Source: Mycobacterium sp. 4858 (GTDB taxonomy: Bacteria > Actinomycetota > Actinomycetes > Mycobacteriales > Mycobacteriaceae). Taken from it: a stretch of 64,000 bases of DNA. Of the stretch, positions 52,245-61,210 are shown one piece after another; position 1 is the stretch's first letter; every line of letters begins with the position of its first letter. The position numbers and the translations under genes were made by a program. The DNA lies in the NCBI RefSeq assembly GCF_900240975.1, contig NZ_LT968776.1, positions 1,855,482-1,919,481 on the forward strand, written 5' to 3'. Under the pieces are notes generated by a model. The model saw only the letters and a program-made list of their open reading frames with translations, searched no databases and was not told the DNA's origin.

Positions 52245-53261
52245 TCAGAACTGCAGCGCGCTGAATCGCCAGTCCAGCACCGCGCGGTCCGCCTCGCCCG
52301 CCCCGTCGCCGACTGCGTAGACCAGCGACCGTAGCCGCAGCACGCCGCCCTGGCCGGCCGGCTCCACGGACTCGACGTGCAACTCGCTGTACAGGGTGTC
52401 GCCTTCGTGGACGGGCCCGGTGTGATCGCAGGACTCCCAGCCCAGCACCGTCACCAGGTTGGGCAGCAGCCTGCTCGCCTGCGCCAGAGCCAGCCCGATG
52501 GTGTGCCCGCCGTACACCAGCCGTCGGCCTGCCACCCGCGAATCATGGTGTGTGGCGGCGATGTTCAGGGTGAGCCGGGCGAGCTCCGGCGCACCGCTGA
52601 CCACGTCGCCTGTGCTGTGCAGCACGGCACCGGCCAGCCCCGGGTCGAAGTGCGGGCCGGGCACCCTGGAGCGGAACACTTCACCGTCCCACTGCGCGGC
52701 CGGATCGGTGGCGGGGCCCGGCACGTCGGCGCCGACGGTGGACAGATCGTCCCCCGGTGCGTCATCGGGCTGCCAATCCGGGCTGGCCGGCAGCATGCCG
52801 CACCGGTAGAAGTCGAGCACCAACCGGTCGTCCTGGTCGACGGTGGTCATTCGCAGCGCCGCCAGGCCGGTCGGCGCCCGGCCCGGCTTGAGCGAGTTCG
52901 CGCGCAGCCCAACCACTTCCGTGCGGGTGTAGAGGGAATCGCCGATGACGGGGAAGCGGTGGAAGGTGAGTCCGCGGTAGAACAGGTTGGCCTTGACCCG
53001 CTGGGTGGCCAGTGTCGATTGCCCGATCGCCACGTCGCAGACCAGCGCCGGATGCGCGAGCGGGGCGGGCAGGCCAGTCACGGCCGCGCACAGGCCGGCG
53101 TCCAGCGCGAGCCGCAGCCGGTCCCCCACGATCGCCTGGTGGGCGGCGGCCAATCCCGACGACAGGGTCGCCGCGGGCGCCCAGTCGAAGACCTGGCCGA
53201 CCGCGAGATCGTCGAAGTACGGCCCGCCGGCACGGATTCCCGCGTACCCGTCACTAGTCAC
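52245..53261 (-). CDS. Double-hotdog protein (Rv0216-like)
   Basis: A 338-residue protein matching Rv0216 (337) in length and position. It contains two MaoC-like hotdog halves: YFDDLAVGQVFDWAPAATL opens the first and LVYGGHTIGLALAQASRLLP marks the helix of the second, with SCDHTGPVHEGDTLYSELHV completing it. Double-hotdog proteins bind or hydrate acyl-CoAs; the H37Rv structure is, as I recall, of uncertain catalytic status. GTG 53261 is chosen on length. The frame stays open about 2 kb further upstream only as a shadow of fadE3 and other genes. It is divergent from fadE3. Confidence 0.87.
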   Translation of the reverse strand: MTSDGYAGIRAGGPYFDDLAVGQVFDWAPAATLSSGLAAAHQAIVGDRLRLALDAGLCAAVTGLPAPLAHPALVCDVAIGQSTLATQRVKANLFYRGLTFHRFPVIGDSLYTRTEVVGLRANSLKPGRAPTGLAALRMTTVDQDDRLVLDFYRCGMLPASPDWQPDDAPGDDLSTVGADVPGPATDPAAQWDGEVFRSRVPGPHFDPGLAGAVLHSTGDVVSGAPELARLTLNIAATHHDSRVAGRRLVYGGHTIGLALAQASRLLPNLVTVLGWESCDHTGPVHEGDTLYSELHVESVEPAGQGGVLRLRSLVYAVGDGAGEADRAVLDWRFSALQF

Positions 53262-53336
53262 AACGCCACATGCTGGCAGGCTGTGGAATCGGTGGGCGAA
53301 GCGGGTCGCCACCATCAAGCCGGAGGATGCGCGCAG

Positions 53337-54497
53337 GTGAACGACGAAGAAGAGATGCTGGTGGCCACGGTGCGGGCGTTCATCGACCGCGACGTCAAGC
53401 CCACCGTCCGCGAGGTCGAGCACGCCAACACCTATCCCGAGGCGTGGATCGAGCAGATGAAGCGAATCGGCATCTACGGCCTGGCGATTCCCGAGGAATA
53501 CGGGGGGTCGCCGGTGTCCATGCCGTGCTACGTCCGGGTCACCGAGGAGCTGGCGCGCGGGTGGATGAGCCTGGCCGGCGCGATGGGCGGGCACACCGTG
53601 GTGGCCAAGCTGCTGACGCTGTTCGGGACCGAGGAGCAGAAGCGGACCTACCTGCCGGCGATGGCCACCGGCGAGCTGCGCGCCACCATGGCGCTGACGG
53701 AACCGGGTGGCGGCTCGGACCTGCAGAACATGACGACGACGGCCTTGCCCGTTAAGGGCGCGGACGGCACCCCCGGCGGCCTGCGGATCAACGGCGCCAA
53801 GACGTGGATCAGCAACGCGCGGCGGTCCGGGCTGATCGCGCTGCTGTGCAAGACCGATCCGAACGCCACACCGCGGCACCGGGGCATCTCGATCGTGCTC
53901 GTCCAGCCGGGTCCCGGCCTGACGGTATCGCGGGACCTGCCGAAGCTGGGCTACAAGGGCGTCGAGTCCTGCGAGCTGTCCTTCGACGACTTCTGTGCGC
54001 CCCAGTCGGCGGTGCTGGGCGGCCGCATGGGCGAAGGCTTTTCGCAAATGATGAAGGGGCTCGAGACCGGGCGCATCCAGGTGGCTGCCCGCGCCCTGGG
54101 CGTGGCCACGGCGGCACTCGAGGACGCGCTGGCCTATGCGCAGCAACGGGAGAGCTTCGGCCAACCGATCTGGAAGCACCAGTCGGTCGGCAACTACCTG
54201 GCCGACATGGCCACCAAACTGACCGCAGCCCGGCAGCTCACCCGCTACGCCGCCGAACGCTACGACAGTGGCGAACGCTGCGACATGGAGGCCGGCATGG
54301 CCAAGCTGTTCGCCTCCGAGGTGGCGATGGAGATCGCCCTGAACGCCGTGCGGATTCACGGCGGTTACGGCTACTCGTGCGAATACGACGTGGAGCGCTA
54401 CTTCCGTGACGCCCCCCTGATGATTGTCGGCGAGGGCACCAATGAGATTCAGCGCAACGTGATCGCCGGGCAACTGGTCGCGCGGGGTGGTATCTGA
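53337..54497 (+). CDS. fadE3: Acyl-CoA dehydrogenase FadE3-like
   Basis: A 386-residue acyl-CoA dehydrogenase. Features in order: IPEEYGGSPVSMPCYVR, MALTEPGGGSDLQNMTT for flavin and substrate contact, WISNARRSGLIALLCKT, GYKGVESCELSFDDF, and near the end IHGGYGYSCEYDVERYFRD with IVGEGTNEIQRN, whose glutamate is the usual base position. GTG 53337 has GGAGG about ten bases upstream and adds roughly 30 residues relative to the 357 recalled for H37Rv; ATG 53355 is an alternative. It is divergent from the double-hotdog gene, consistent with joint use in acyl-CoA oxidation. Confidence 0.9.
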   Translation: MNDEEEMLVATVRAFIDRDVKPTVREVEHANTYPEAWIEQMKRIGIYGLAIPEEYGGSPVSMPCYVRVTEELARGWMSLAGAMGGHTVVAKLLTLFGTEEQKRTYLPAMATGELRATMALTEPGGGSDLQNMTTTALPVKGADGTPGGLRINGAKTWISNARRSGLIALLCKTDPNATPRHRGISIVLVQPGPGLTVSRDLPKLGYKGVESCELSFDDFCAPQSAVLGGRMGEGFSQMMKGLETGRIQVAARALGVATAALEDALAYAQQRESFGQPIWKHQSVGNYLADMATKLTAARQLTRYAAERYDSGERCDMEAGMAKLFASEVAMEIALNAVRIHGGYGYSCEYDVERYFRDAPLMIVGEGTNEIQRNVIAGQLVARGGI

Positions 54498-54614
54498 GCG
54501 CGAGCACGAATGTGCGGGCTTGACGCCGACGGGTCCTGTATCCTTGCCTGACTTCTCCCACCAGCAAAGCGGCGCGGGAGCAAAAGTTACTGCAACGAAA
54601 GAAAGTCGGCTGCC

Positions 54615-55079
54615 ATGAGTTATCCCCCAGGGCCGCATGAAGGCTCGCCGGAATGGCAGGGTCAGCCGCCGGAATGGCAGGGCCAACCGCCGGCTTGGCA
54701 GGGCCAACCGCCGGCTTGGCAGGGCCAGCCCCCGGGCTGGCCGGGTCAGCAACCGGGTTGGCCGCCGCCCCAGCCGGGCTGGCCGGGCCAGCCGGAACCC
54801 GAGAACTACCTCGTCTGGGCCATCCTGTGCACCGTGCTGTGCTGTCTGCCGCTCGGGATCGTCTCGATCGTCTACTCCACCAAGGTGTCCGGGCTGTGGG
54901 CCCAGGGCCGATACGCCGAGGCCCAGGAGGCGGCCAACAACGCCAAGAAGTGGGCCATCATCGGCGCCATTGTCGGGGCCGTCTTCGCCGTCATCCTCGT
55001 GCTCGTCTACGTTGCCATCGGCGTCTTCGCCGTCTCCCACCTGCCGTCGACCACGACCACCACGTATTCGGGCTTCTGA
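54615..55079 (+). CDS. CD225/dispanin-type membrane protein with proline-tryptophan repeats
   Basis: A 154-residue protein. Residues about 10-58 are a repeat of a PPxWQGQ/PPGWPGQ heptad (roughly seven copies), a flexible cytoplasmic head. A CD225-type module follows: NYLVWAILCTVLCCLPLGIV as the first helix, then a KVSGLWAQGRYAEAQEAANN loop with the conserved AxxxxxxARKW-like segment (ANNAKKW), and a second helix IIGAIVGAVFAVILVLVYVA. It stands alone, 117 bases after fadE3. Bacterial dispanins have no assigned function; membrane-shaping is a guess from eukaryotic relatives. Confidence 0.88.
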   Translation: MSYPPGPHEGSPEWQGQPPEWQGQPPAWQGQPPAWQGQPPGWPGQQPGWPPPQPGWPGQPEPENYLVWAILCTVLCCLPLGIVSIVYSTKVSGLWAQGRYAEAQEAANNAKKWAIIGAIVGAVFAVILVLVYVAIGVFAVSHLPSTTTTTYSGF

Positions 55080-55096
55080 CAACGCTTTAGGCCCTT

Positions 55097-56044
55097 TCAG
55101 TCGCGGATCGCGTCGACCAGTCCCCAGGCCAGCGCGGTGTCGGCGCCGATGGTGCGGCCCGACAACACGAGATAGGCGGTGCGCCACCGGCCGATCCGGC
55201 GGGTGACGCTGAGCGTTCCGCCGGCGCCGGGGATCAGCCCCAGCTGCAATTCGGGCAGCCCGAAAACCGAATCGTCGCGCGCGCCCACCCATCCGCAGAA
55301 CGCCGCCATCTCGAGCCCGCTGCCCAGCACCCGGCCGTGCACCTCCGCCCTGCAGGCGGGTCCGAGCCGGGCGGTGAGCGCGTCGAGGGCCAGGGCGGGG
55401 CTGTGCCGGGTGCGCGCCAGGTGCGCGCTCGCCGGGTCGGCGAAGGTGCCGAATTCGGCGAGGTCTCCGCCGCTGCAGAACGACGGACCGTTGCCGCTCA
55501 ACGCGATCCCGGTCACCGACGGGTCCAGTTGCGCGACGGCCAGCGCCTCCAGCAGGGCGGCCCGCGCGTCGGTGGAGAACGCGTTGTGGCGTTGCGGCCG
55601 GTTGAACGCGATACGCAGCGTGTCGCCGTCGCGTTCGGCCCGCACCGGATCGACGATGTCGGGCATCCGGGCCGGGCCGCGCTCGGTCAGCCAGCGCGCG
55701 AATTCCGGGCCGGCCTGCAGGGTCGAGTACGCCAGCGACTCGGTCACCACCGCGGTCAGCGCCGGGCCGTCCGGATCGACCGCGCGCAACACGTCGTCGC
55801 AGACGCTACTGGCGTGCGGCCAGCGCCGACAGCGCTCGGTCAGCTCGGCCAGGGCGTCGGGGACCGACCGCACGGTGATGACCTTGCGATCGGCGCACTC
55901 ATCCTCAGTAAGGGTGAAAGTCGCTTCCTGAAGCCAGGATTCGCCCGCGGCGATGTCGGCGGCGGAGCCGTAGGCGACGACGACGCCCGGCGGCGAGGCC
56001 GAACCGGGATCCGGTCGGCTGCAGATCGGGACCACCCGGAGCAT
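55097..56044 (-). CDS. Enoyl-CoA hydratase/isomerase-family protein
   Basis: A 315-residue crotonase-fold protein. The first 120 residues are an extra N-terminal region with no clear motif. The crotonase core begins at LRIAFNRPQRHNAFSTDAR. Oxyanion segments are GPSFCSGGDLAEFG and RAEVHGRVLGSGLEMAAFC. The second active-site segment FGLPELQLGLIPGAGG keeps the glutamate. It begins three bases after the fadD4 stop, so it is translationally coupled. The ligase probably supplies its acyl-CoA. I do not recall this gene beside fadD4 in H37Rv. Hydratase versus hydrolase activity is not decided by sequence. Confidence 0.82.
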   Translation of the reverse strand: MLRVVPICSRPDPGSASPPGVVVAYGSAADIAAGESWLQEATFTLTEDECADRKVITVRSVPDALAELTERCRRWPHASSVCDDVLRAVDPDGPALTAVVTESLAYSTLQAGPEFARWLTERGPARMPDIVDPVRAERDGDTLRIAFNRPQRHNAFSTDARAALLEALAVAQLDPSVTGIALSGNGPSFCSGGDLAEFGTFADPASAHLARTRHSPALALDALTARLGPACRAEVHGRVLGSGLEMAAFCGWVGARDDSVFGLPELQLGLIPGAGGTLSVTRRIGRWRTAYLVLSGRTIGADTALAWGLVDAIRD

Positions 56045-56047
56045 GGG

Positions 56048-57565
56048 TCACACCGAGTATTTCTCGATCAGCCCGTTCTTGTAGAGCTTGCCGGTGTCGG
56101 TGCGCGGCAGCTGCGCCTCGAACGCGATCGACCGCGGACACTTGTAGTGCGCCAGGCGATCCCGTAGCCAGGTCAGCAGCTCGTCGGCGAACTCGTCGGT
56201 GGCGTCGGCGGGGTCGACGGTCTGCACGGCCGCCAGCACGCGTTGCCCCATCTCGTCATCGGGGACGCCGAAGACGGCCGCGTCCAACACCTTCGGGTGG
56301 GTGACCAGAAGGTTCTCGGTCTCCTGCGGGTAGATGTTCACCCCACCCGAGATGATCATGTGATGGCGGCGGTCGGTCAGGTACAGGTAGCCCTCGTCGT
56401 CCACATAACCGACGTCGCCGACGGTCACCCACCCGTGCGTGTCGCGGGACGCGGCGGTCTTCGCCTCGTCGTTGAGGTACTCGAAGGAATAGCCGCCGGC
56501 GAAATAGATTTCGCCGGCCTGGCCGGGCGGCAGCTCGTCACCGTTCTCGTCGAGGATGTGGATCTCGCAGGCCATCGGCTTGCCGACCGAGCCCGGGTGC
56601 GCCAGCCACTCCTCGGCGCTGATCAGGGTCGAGCCGATCGCCTCGGAGGAGGCGTAGTACTCGTCGATGATCGGCCCCCACCAGTCCATCATCTGCTTCT
56701 TGATCTCCACCGGGCACGGCGCCGCCGCGTGCATCACCCGCTGCAGGCTGGACAGGTCGTACGAATTACGCACGGTTTCAGGCAGTTTCAGCATCCGGGT
56801 GAACATGGCCGGGACGAACTGGCCGTGCGTGACGCGGTAGCGCTCGATGGCGTCCAGGCAGCCTTCGGGATCGAACTTCTCCAGCACCACCGTGGTGATC
56901 CCGCCGGCCTGCGCGCTCATCGACCACACCGACGGGGCGGTGTGGTACAGCGGGGCGGGGCTCAGATAGACCGAATCGGGGTTCATCCAGAAACTGACCA
57001 GGGCCGACATCATGCCCGGCGCCTCGGCCGGCGGCACGTGCGGCAATGCGCGCTTGATGCCCTTGGGCCGGCCGGTGGTCCCCGACGAATACTGCAGCAG
57101 GTCGCCTTCGAGCTCGTCGTCGATCGGGGTGTCCGGCTCGGCGGCAACGCATTCGGGGTAGCGCTGCCAGCCGTCTAATTCGTCGTCTGCGATCATCCGC
57201 AGTTCGGGCAGGCCGCCCGGCAGGTGCTCGGCCAGGTTCTCGCAGGTTTTGCGCAGCGCCGCCGACCCGATGATCGCCCTGGCGGCGCTGTTGTCCACGA
57301 TGTAGGCGGCCTCGGCCGGGGTCAAGTGGGTGTTGATCGGCACGTAGTACAGGCCGCTGCGGCGTGCCGCCCACATGACCGCGTGCATGTGCTCGTTGTT
57401 CTCCATGAGGACGGCGACGACGTCGCCCTCGGTGAGGCCCGCGCGCCGGAAATGGTGCGCCAGCCGGTTGGCCCGCGCCTCCAGCTCATCGAAGGTGACG
57501 ACGGTGCCGGACGGGTGAAGAATGACGGCGGGCTTATCGGCGCCGCAATGCTCGCGAATCTGCAT
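56048..57565 (-). CDS. fadD4: AMP-forming acyl-CoA ligase FadD4-like
   Basis: A 505-residue adenylate-forming ligase. DLLQYSSGTTGRPKGIKRAL is the phosphate-binding motif near residue 160. The usual YGxTE is replaced by YYASSEAIGST, seen in a subgroup of FadDs. YLTDRRHHMIISGGVNIYPQ is the hinge, and LPRTDTGKLYKNGL carries the catalytic lysine. The H37Rv FadD4 is 537 residues. ATG 57565 is the start. The enoyl-CoA hydratase-like gene is coupled downstream. The fatty-acid substrate is unknown. It lies 89 bases from the pckA stop on the same strand. Confidence 0.87.
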   Translation of the reverse strand: MQIREHCGADKPAVILHPSGTVVTFDELEARANRLAHHFRRAGLTEGDVVAVLMENNEHMHAVMWAARRSGLYYVPINTHLTPAEAAYIVDNSAARAIIGSAALRKTCENLAEHLPGGLPELRMIADDELDGWQRYPECVAAEPDTPIDDELEGDLLQYSSGTTGRPKGIKRALPHVPPAEAPGMMSALVSFWMNPDSVYLSPAPLYHTAPSVWSMSAQAGGITTVVLEKFDPEGCLDAIERYRVTHGQFVPAMFTRMLKLPETVRNSYDLSSLQRVMHAAAPCPVEIKKQMMDWWGPIIDEYYASSEAIGSTLISAEEWLAHPGSVGKPMACEIHILDENGDELPPGQAGEIYFAGGYSFEYLNDEAKTAASRDTHGWVTVGDVGYVDDEGYLYLTDRRHHMIISGGVNIYPQETENLLVTHPKVLDAAVFGVPDDEMGQRVLAAVQTVDPADATDEFADELLTWLRDRLAHYKCPRSIAFEAQLPRTDTGKLYKNGLIEKYSV

Positions 57566-57654
57566 GCGCAGACTGTACCGCCGAAAAACTTGACGGGTGT
57601 CAAGTGGTCACGGTGCCGGTCGCGCCGCGCCGAGGGGCCGGTGGCTAGCCCGAC

Positions 57655-59484
57655 CTAGTCGGCGTCGCCCAGCCGCTGCTTGAGCGCCTCGAACTCGTCC
57701 TTCACGCCGGTCGGGAGCCGCTCGCCGATGAACTCGAACCACTCCTCGATCGACGGGAGCTCCTTGCGCCACTCGTCGGCACGGACGGCCAACGCCTGGG
57801 TCACGGCGTCGCTGCCGACGTCGAGCCCGTCCAGGTCGAGGTCGCCGGCGGTCGGCACGATGCCGATCGGGGTGTCCTGGCCGCCGGCCCGGTGCTCGAT
57901 GCGGTCGACGATCCACTTCAGCACCCGGCTGTTCTCGCCGAAGCCCGGCCACAGGAAGTCGCCGTCCGCGTCGCGGCGGAACCAGTTGACGAAGAACACC
58001 TGCGGCAGCTTGGACTCGTCGGAGTTCTTGCCCAGGTCCAGCCAGTGCTGGAAGTAGTCGCCGACGTGGTAGCCCAGGAACGGCAGCATGGCCATCGGGT
58101 CGCGGCGCACGGTGCCCACCTTGCCCTCGGCGGCGGCGGTCTGCTCGCTGCCCATGGTGGCCCCCATGAACACGCCGTGCTGCCAGTTGCGGGCCTGAGT
58201 CACCAGCGGCACCGTGGTCTTGCGACGCGCGCCGAACAGGATGCCCGAGATCGGCACGCCCTGCGGGTCGTCCCACTCCGGCGCCAGGATCGGGCACTGC
58301 GACATCGGCGTGCAGTAGCGCGAATTCGGGTGCGCGGCAGTGGTTTCCGTCTCACGGAAGTACCAGTCGTTGCCCTTCCAGTCGATCAGGTGCTCGGGGC
58401 TGCCCTCCAGGCCCTCCCACCACACCTCGTCCTCGTCGGTGAGCGCGACGTTGGTGAAGACGGTGTTGCCGGCCTCGATGGTGCGCATGGCGTTGGGGTT
58501 GGACTTCCAGTTGGTGCCCGGGGCGACACCGAAGAACCCGAACTCGGGGTTGACGGCGTACAGGCGGCCGTCCTTGCCGAACCGCAGCCAGGCGATGTCG
58601 TCACCGAGCGTCTCGGCACGCCAGCCGGGGATGGTCGGCTGCAGCATGGCCAGGTTCGTCTTGCCGCACGCCGACGGGAACGCCGCGGCGAAGTAGTAGG
58701 CCTTGTTCTCCGGGGAGATGAGCTTGAGGATCAGCATGTGCTCGGCCAGCCAGCCCTCGTCGTGGGCCATGGCCGACGCGATGCGCAGCGAGTAGCACTT
58801 CTTGCCCAGCAGGGCGTTGCCGCCGTAGCCGGACCCGTAGCTCATGATCTCGCGGGTCTCGGGGAAGTGGGTGATGTACTTCGTGTCACTGCACGGCCAC
58901 GGCACGTCTTCTTGGCCCGGCTCCAGCGGCGCGCCGACGGAGTGCAGGGCCTTGACGAAGAACCCGTCGTCGCCCAGCTTCTCCAGCGCGGCCTTGCCCA
59001 TCCGGGTCATCACCTTCATCGAGACGACGACGTATTCGGAGTCGGTGATCTCCACGCCCAGCTTGGGGTCCTCGGCGCCGAGCGGGCCCATGCAGAACGG
59101 CACCACGTACATGGTGCGCCCGCGCATGCAGCCGCGGTACAGGTCGGTCAGGGTGGACCGCATCTCGGCGGGGTCCATCCAGTTGTTGGTCGGCCCGGCG
59201 TCTTCCTTGCGTTCGGAGCAGATGAAGGTGCGGGACTCGACGCGGGCCACGTCGGAAGGGTCGGACAGCGCCAGGAAGGAGTTGGGGTGGTTGTGCGGGT
59301 TCAGCCGCTTGAAGGTGCCCGCCTCGACGAGCTGATCCGTCAGCCGCTGCCACTCCTCGTCGGAACCGTCGGCGAAGACCACCCGCTCGGGCTGGGTGAG
59401 CTCGGCGACCTCCTGCACCCACGACAGCAGCCCTTGATGTTTAGTGGGCGCGGTATCCAAACCGGGAATGGTCGCTGAGGTCAT
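57655..59484 (-). CDS. pckA: Phosphoenolpyruvate carboxykinase (GTP)
   Basis: A GTP-dependent PEPCK of 609 residues (Rv0211 is 606). It interconverts oxaloacetate and phosphoenolpyruvate and drives gluconeogenesis from fatty acids and cholesterol. The P-loop carries the hyper-reactive cysteine C273 in [13 protein letters not shown]. The metal-binding segment is [10 protein letters not shown], and the N-terminal substrate region has [18 protein letters not shown] 59484 has AGGAGACTTCG upstream. The 148 bases ahead of it, up to the Rv0210-like stop, hold AT-richer words (GTTAACTACAGGTTATCG) that likely include the promoter. The core orientation fits the lipid-oxidation genes around it. Confidence 0.96.
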   Translation of the reverse strand: MTSATIPGLDTAPTKHQGLLSWVQEVAELTQPERVVFADGSDEEWQRLTDQLVEAGTFKRLNPHNHPNSFLALSDPSDVARVESRTFICSERKEDAGPTNNWMDPAEMRSTLTDLYRGCMRGRTMYVVPFCMGPLGAEDPKLGVEITDSEYVVVSMKVMTRMGKAALEKLGDDGFFVKALHSVGAPLEPGQEDVPWPCSDTKYITHFPETREIMSYGSGYGGNALLGKKCYSLRIASAMAHDEGWLAEHMLILKLISPENKAYYFAAAFPSACGKTNLAMLQPTIPGWRAETLGDDIAWLRFGKDGRLYAVNPEFGFFGVAPGTNWKSNPNAMRTIEAGNTVFTNVALTDEDEVWWEGLEGSPEHLIDWKGNDWYFRETETTAAHPNSRYCTPMSQCPILAPEWDDPQGVPISGILFGARRKTTVPLVTQARNWQHGVFMGATMGSEQTAAAEGKVGTVRRDPMAMLPFLGYHVGDYFQHWLDLGKNSDESKLPQVFFVNWFRRDADGDFLWPGFGENSRVLKWIVDRIEHRAGGQDTPIGIVPTAGDLDLDGLDVGSDAVTQALAVRADEWRKELPSIEEWFEFIGERLPTGVKDEFEALKQRLGDAD

Positions 59485-59632
59485 CGAAGTCTCCTGAATT
59501 CTTCGTCGTACTCGGGCTTCTTTGGGTGCCTATCGCGTATGCGGTCGCCCACACAACGGTTGACATGGTGGCGTTAACTACAGGTTATCGTGAGGATCTT
59601 GTCGGGGAAGTCTCGGGCAGGTATAAGCCTTC

Positions 59633-61210
59633 TCACAACAACGATTCAGAAGACTCCGCAGAATCGCCATCACCGCTCCTAGAAGCCGGTTTTTCGGTTA
59701 CTTCGTGTTCGCCGTCCTGCTCCGCGTCCGAAGCGGAGCCGCCGACGGGCGGAATACCCGCTTCACCGAGTTCTGCACGCACGGCGTCGAGGGCCGCCTG
59801 CACCGTGGGCATCTCGCGGTCCCGCGCGGCGGCGGCCCGCGACGCGGCCATGGCGTGGGCACGCAGTTCGCGGTCGATCGCGCTGACCTGCTCGCTCACC
59901 TCGGCGTTCTCCACCTCGTCCTGGGCCAGCACCGCCTTGCTCAGCACCGACTCGGCCACCAGGACGCGGGTGGCGACCAATTCCTCGGCCACCGACCGCA
60001 GGGATGACGTCACGTCGCCCGCCCAGCGGTCCAGCAGCGCACGGTCGCGCAGCAGGCTGCGGATGTTGATCACCAGGAGGGTGACCGCCAGCCCGACCGC
60101 CACGCATGTCACCGCCGTGACGACGGACAGCGCGGGGCTGAGCCGCGCGGCCAGCCCGTTCAGCAGGCGGCTCAAAGTCAGCGCCACACCCAGGCCGAAG
60201 CCGGCGCCCAGCAGCATCAGCAGCCAGGTTTCGTGCCGGCGGGATTTCAGCGGCGGCGGCGGGACGTCGACCGTCGGCAGTTCCTCGAGGGCCGGCAGGG
60301 TCGTCGCGACCCCCACCACCTGCGCGACGTCGGCGAGCTGGGTGGCGGTGCCCTCGTTCACTTCGGCGACGACCTCGCCCAGCCGGCCGCGGGTGTGCGC
60401 CTCGAAGCCGGGCATGTCGCGCCGGGACAATCCCGCGACGTCCTCCTGCAGCTCGGTGCGCACCGACGAGCAGCGGTTGCGCGCGAAGTGGGACAGCTGG
60501 ACGCGCGCCTGCTGGATCTGGCCGCGCAGCGTGATCGTGCGCTCGGTTTTGGCCTCCCGCCGCTGCCGCAGCGCCGTGCTGCGCTCGTCGCGCAACGCGT
60601 CGACCCGGGCCCGCCGCCCGGCGCCGTCGGCGTCGCGGTCGAACCGCTGCGCGACGGTCTCCAACCGGAATTCCCACGCCCGCAACCTGTTTCGGCGCGC
60701 CAGTGCGGGATCGGCCAGTTGCGCCGATACGGTTTCCACCAGCTCGTCGATGTCTGGTTCGCCGACGTCGGGCAACGCGGCCGCGCCCACCCAGGGCACG
60801 CCGCCGTACCGCCGCGCGTGCGCGGCCAGCGTCTCGCGGTTGGCGGCCAGCACGTCGCGCCACGCGCGGTGCACGTCGATCTTGGACACCACCCCGACGA
60901 CCACGTCGGTGTGTGCGGCGGCGGCGTCCAGCAACGCGCAGTCGGACGGCGTGAGCTGGGCGGCCGCCGAGACGACGAACACCACCGCCGTCGGCACCTC
61001 GCCGGGACCCAGCTCCGCCGACTCGACGAATTTCTGGTCAGGCAGCCGTTCGGTCAGCACCGCCGCCACCGCGCTGACCCCGGACATCCACGGTCCGGTC
61101 ACCAGCACCACGTCGCGGCGGTGGACGGCGGGGGCGTCCAGCTCCGGTCCGATGCCCGCCACCAGCGCGTCGACCGCGGCCACCGGATCGTCGTGCGCCT
61201 CCCCGTTCAC
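59633..61210 (-). CDS. GTPase-like membrane protein, Rv0210-like (degenerate P-loop)
   Basis: A 525-residue protein. The N-terminal GTPase-like domain has VVLVTGPWMSGVSAVAAVL at about residue 35, where the P-loop lysine is valine. VVVGVVSKIDVHRA supplies a G4-like SKID motif. A long coiled-coil region follows. Two membrane helices lie near residue 340-400 (TWLLMLLGAGFGLGVALTLS and VVTAVTCVAVGLAVTLLVIN), then a second helical region. The layout resembles dynamin-like or membrane-remodelling GTPases. GTG 61210 overlaps the Rv0209-like stop as GTGA. The pair is conserved in H37Rv; its function is unknown. Confidence 0.8.
   Translation of the reverse strand: MNGEAHDDPVAAVDALVAGIGPELDAPAVHRRDVVLVTGPWMSGVSAVAAVLTERLPDQKFVESAELGPGEVPTAVVFVVSAAAQLTPSDCALLDAAAAHTDVVVGVVSKIDVHRAWRDVLAANRETLAAHARRYGGVPWVGAAALPDVGEPDIDELVETVSAQLADPALARRNRLRAWEFRLETVAQRFDRDADGAGRRARVDALRDERSTALRQRREAKTERTITLRGQIQQARVQLSHFARNRCSSVRTELQEDVAGLSRRDMPGFEAHTRGRLGEVVAEVNEGTATQLADVAQVVGVATTLPALEELPTVDVPPPPLKSRRHETWLLMLLGAGFGLGVALTLSRLLNGLAARLSPALSVVTAVTCVAVGLAVTLLVINIRSLLRDRALLDRWAGDVTSSLRSVAEELVATRVLVAESVLSKAVLAQDEVENAEVSEQVSAIDRELRAHAMAASRAAAARDREMPTVQAALDAVRAELGEAGIPPVGGSASDAEQDGEHEVTEKPASRSGDGDSAESSESLL

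Noticed and set aside
54667-54790. A CRISPR-like short repeat series
   Set aside because: The repeats are in-frame codons for the PPxWQGQ heptads of the CD225 protein, with no spacers.
52245-55292. A 1015-codon open frame on the minus strand
   Set aside because: Only the last 338 codons match the Rv0216 double-hotdog protein. The rest is the GC-biased shadow of fadE3 and the CD225 gene, with no family features.
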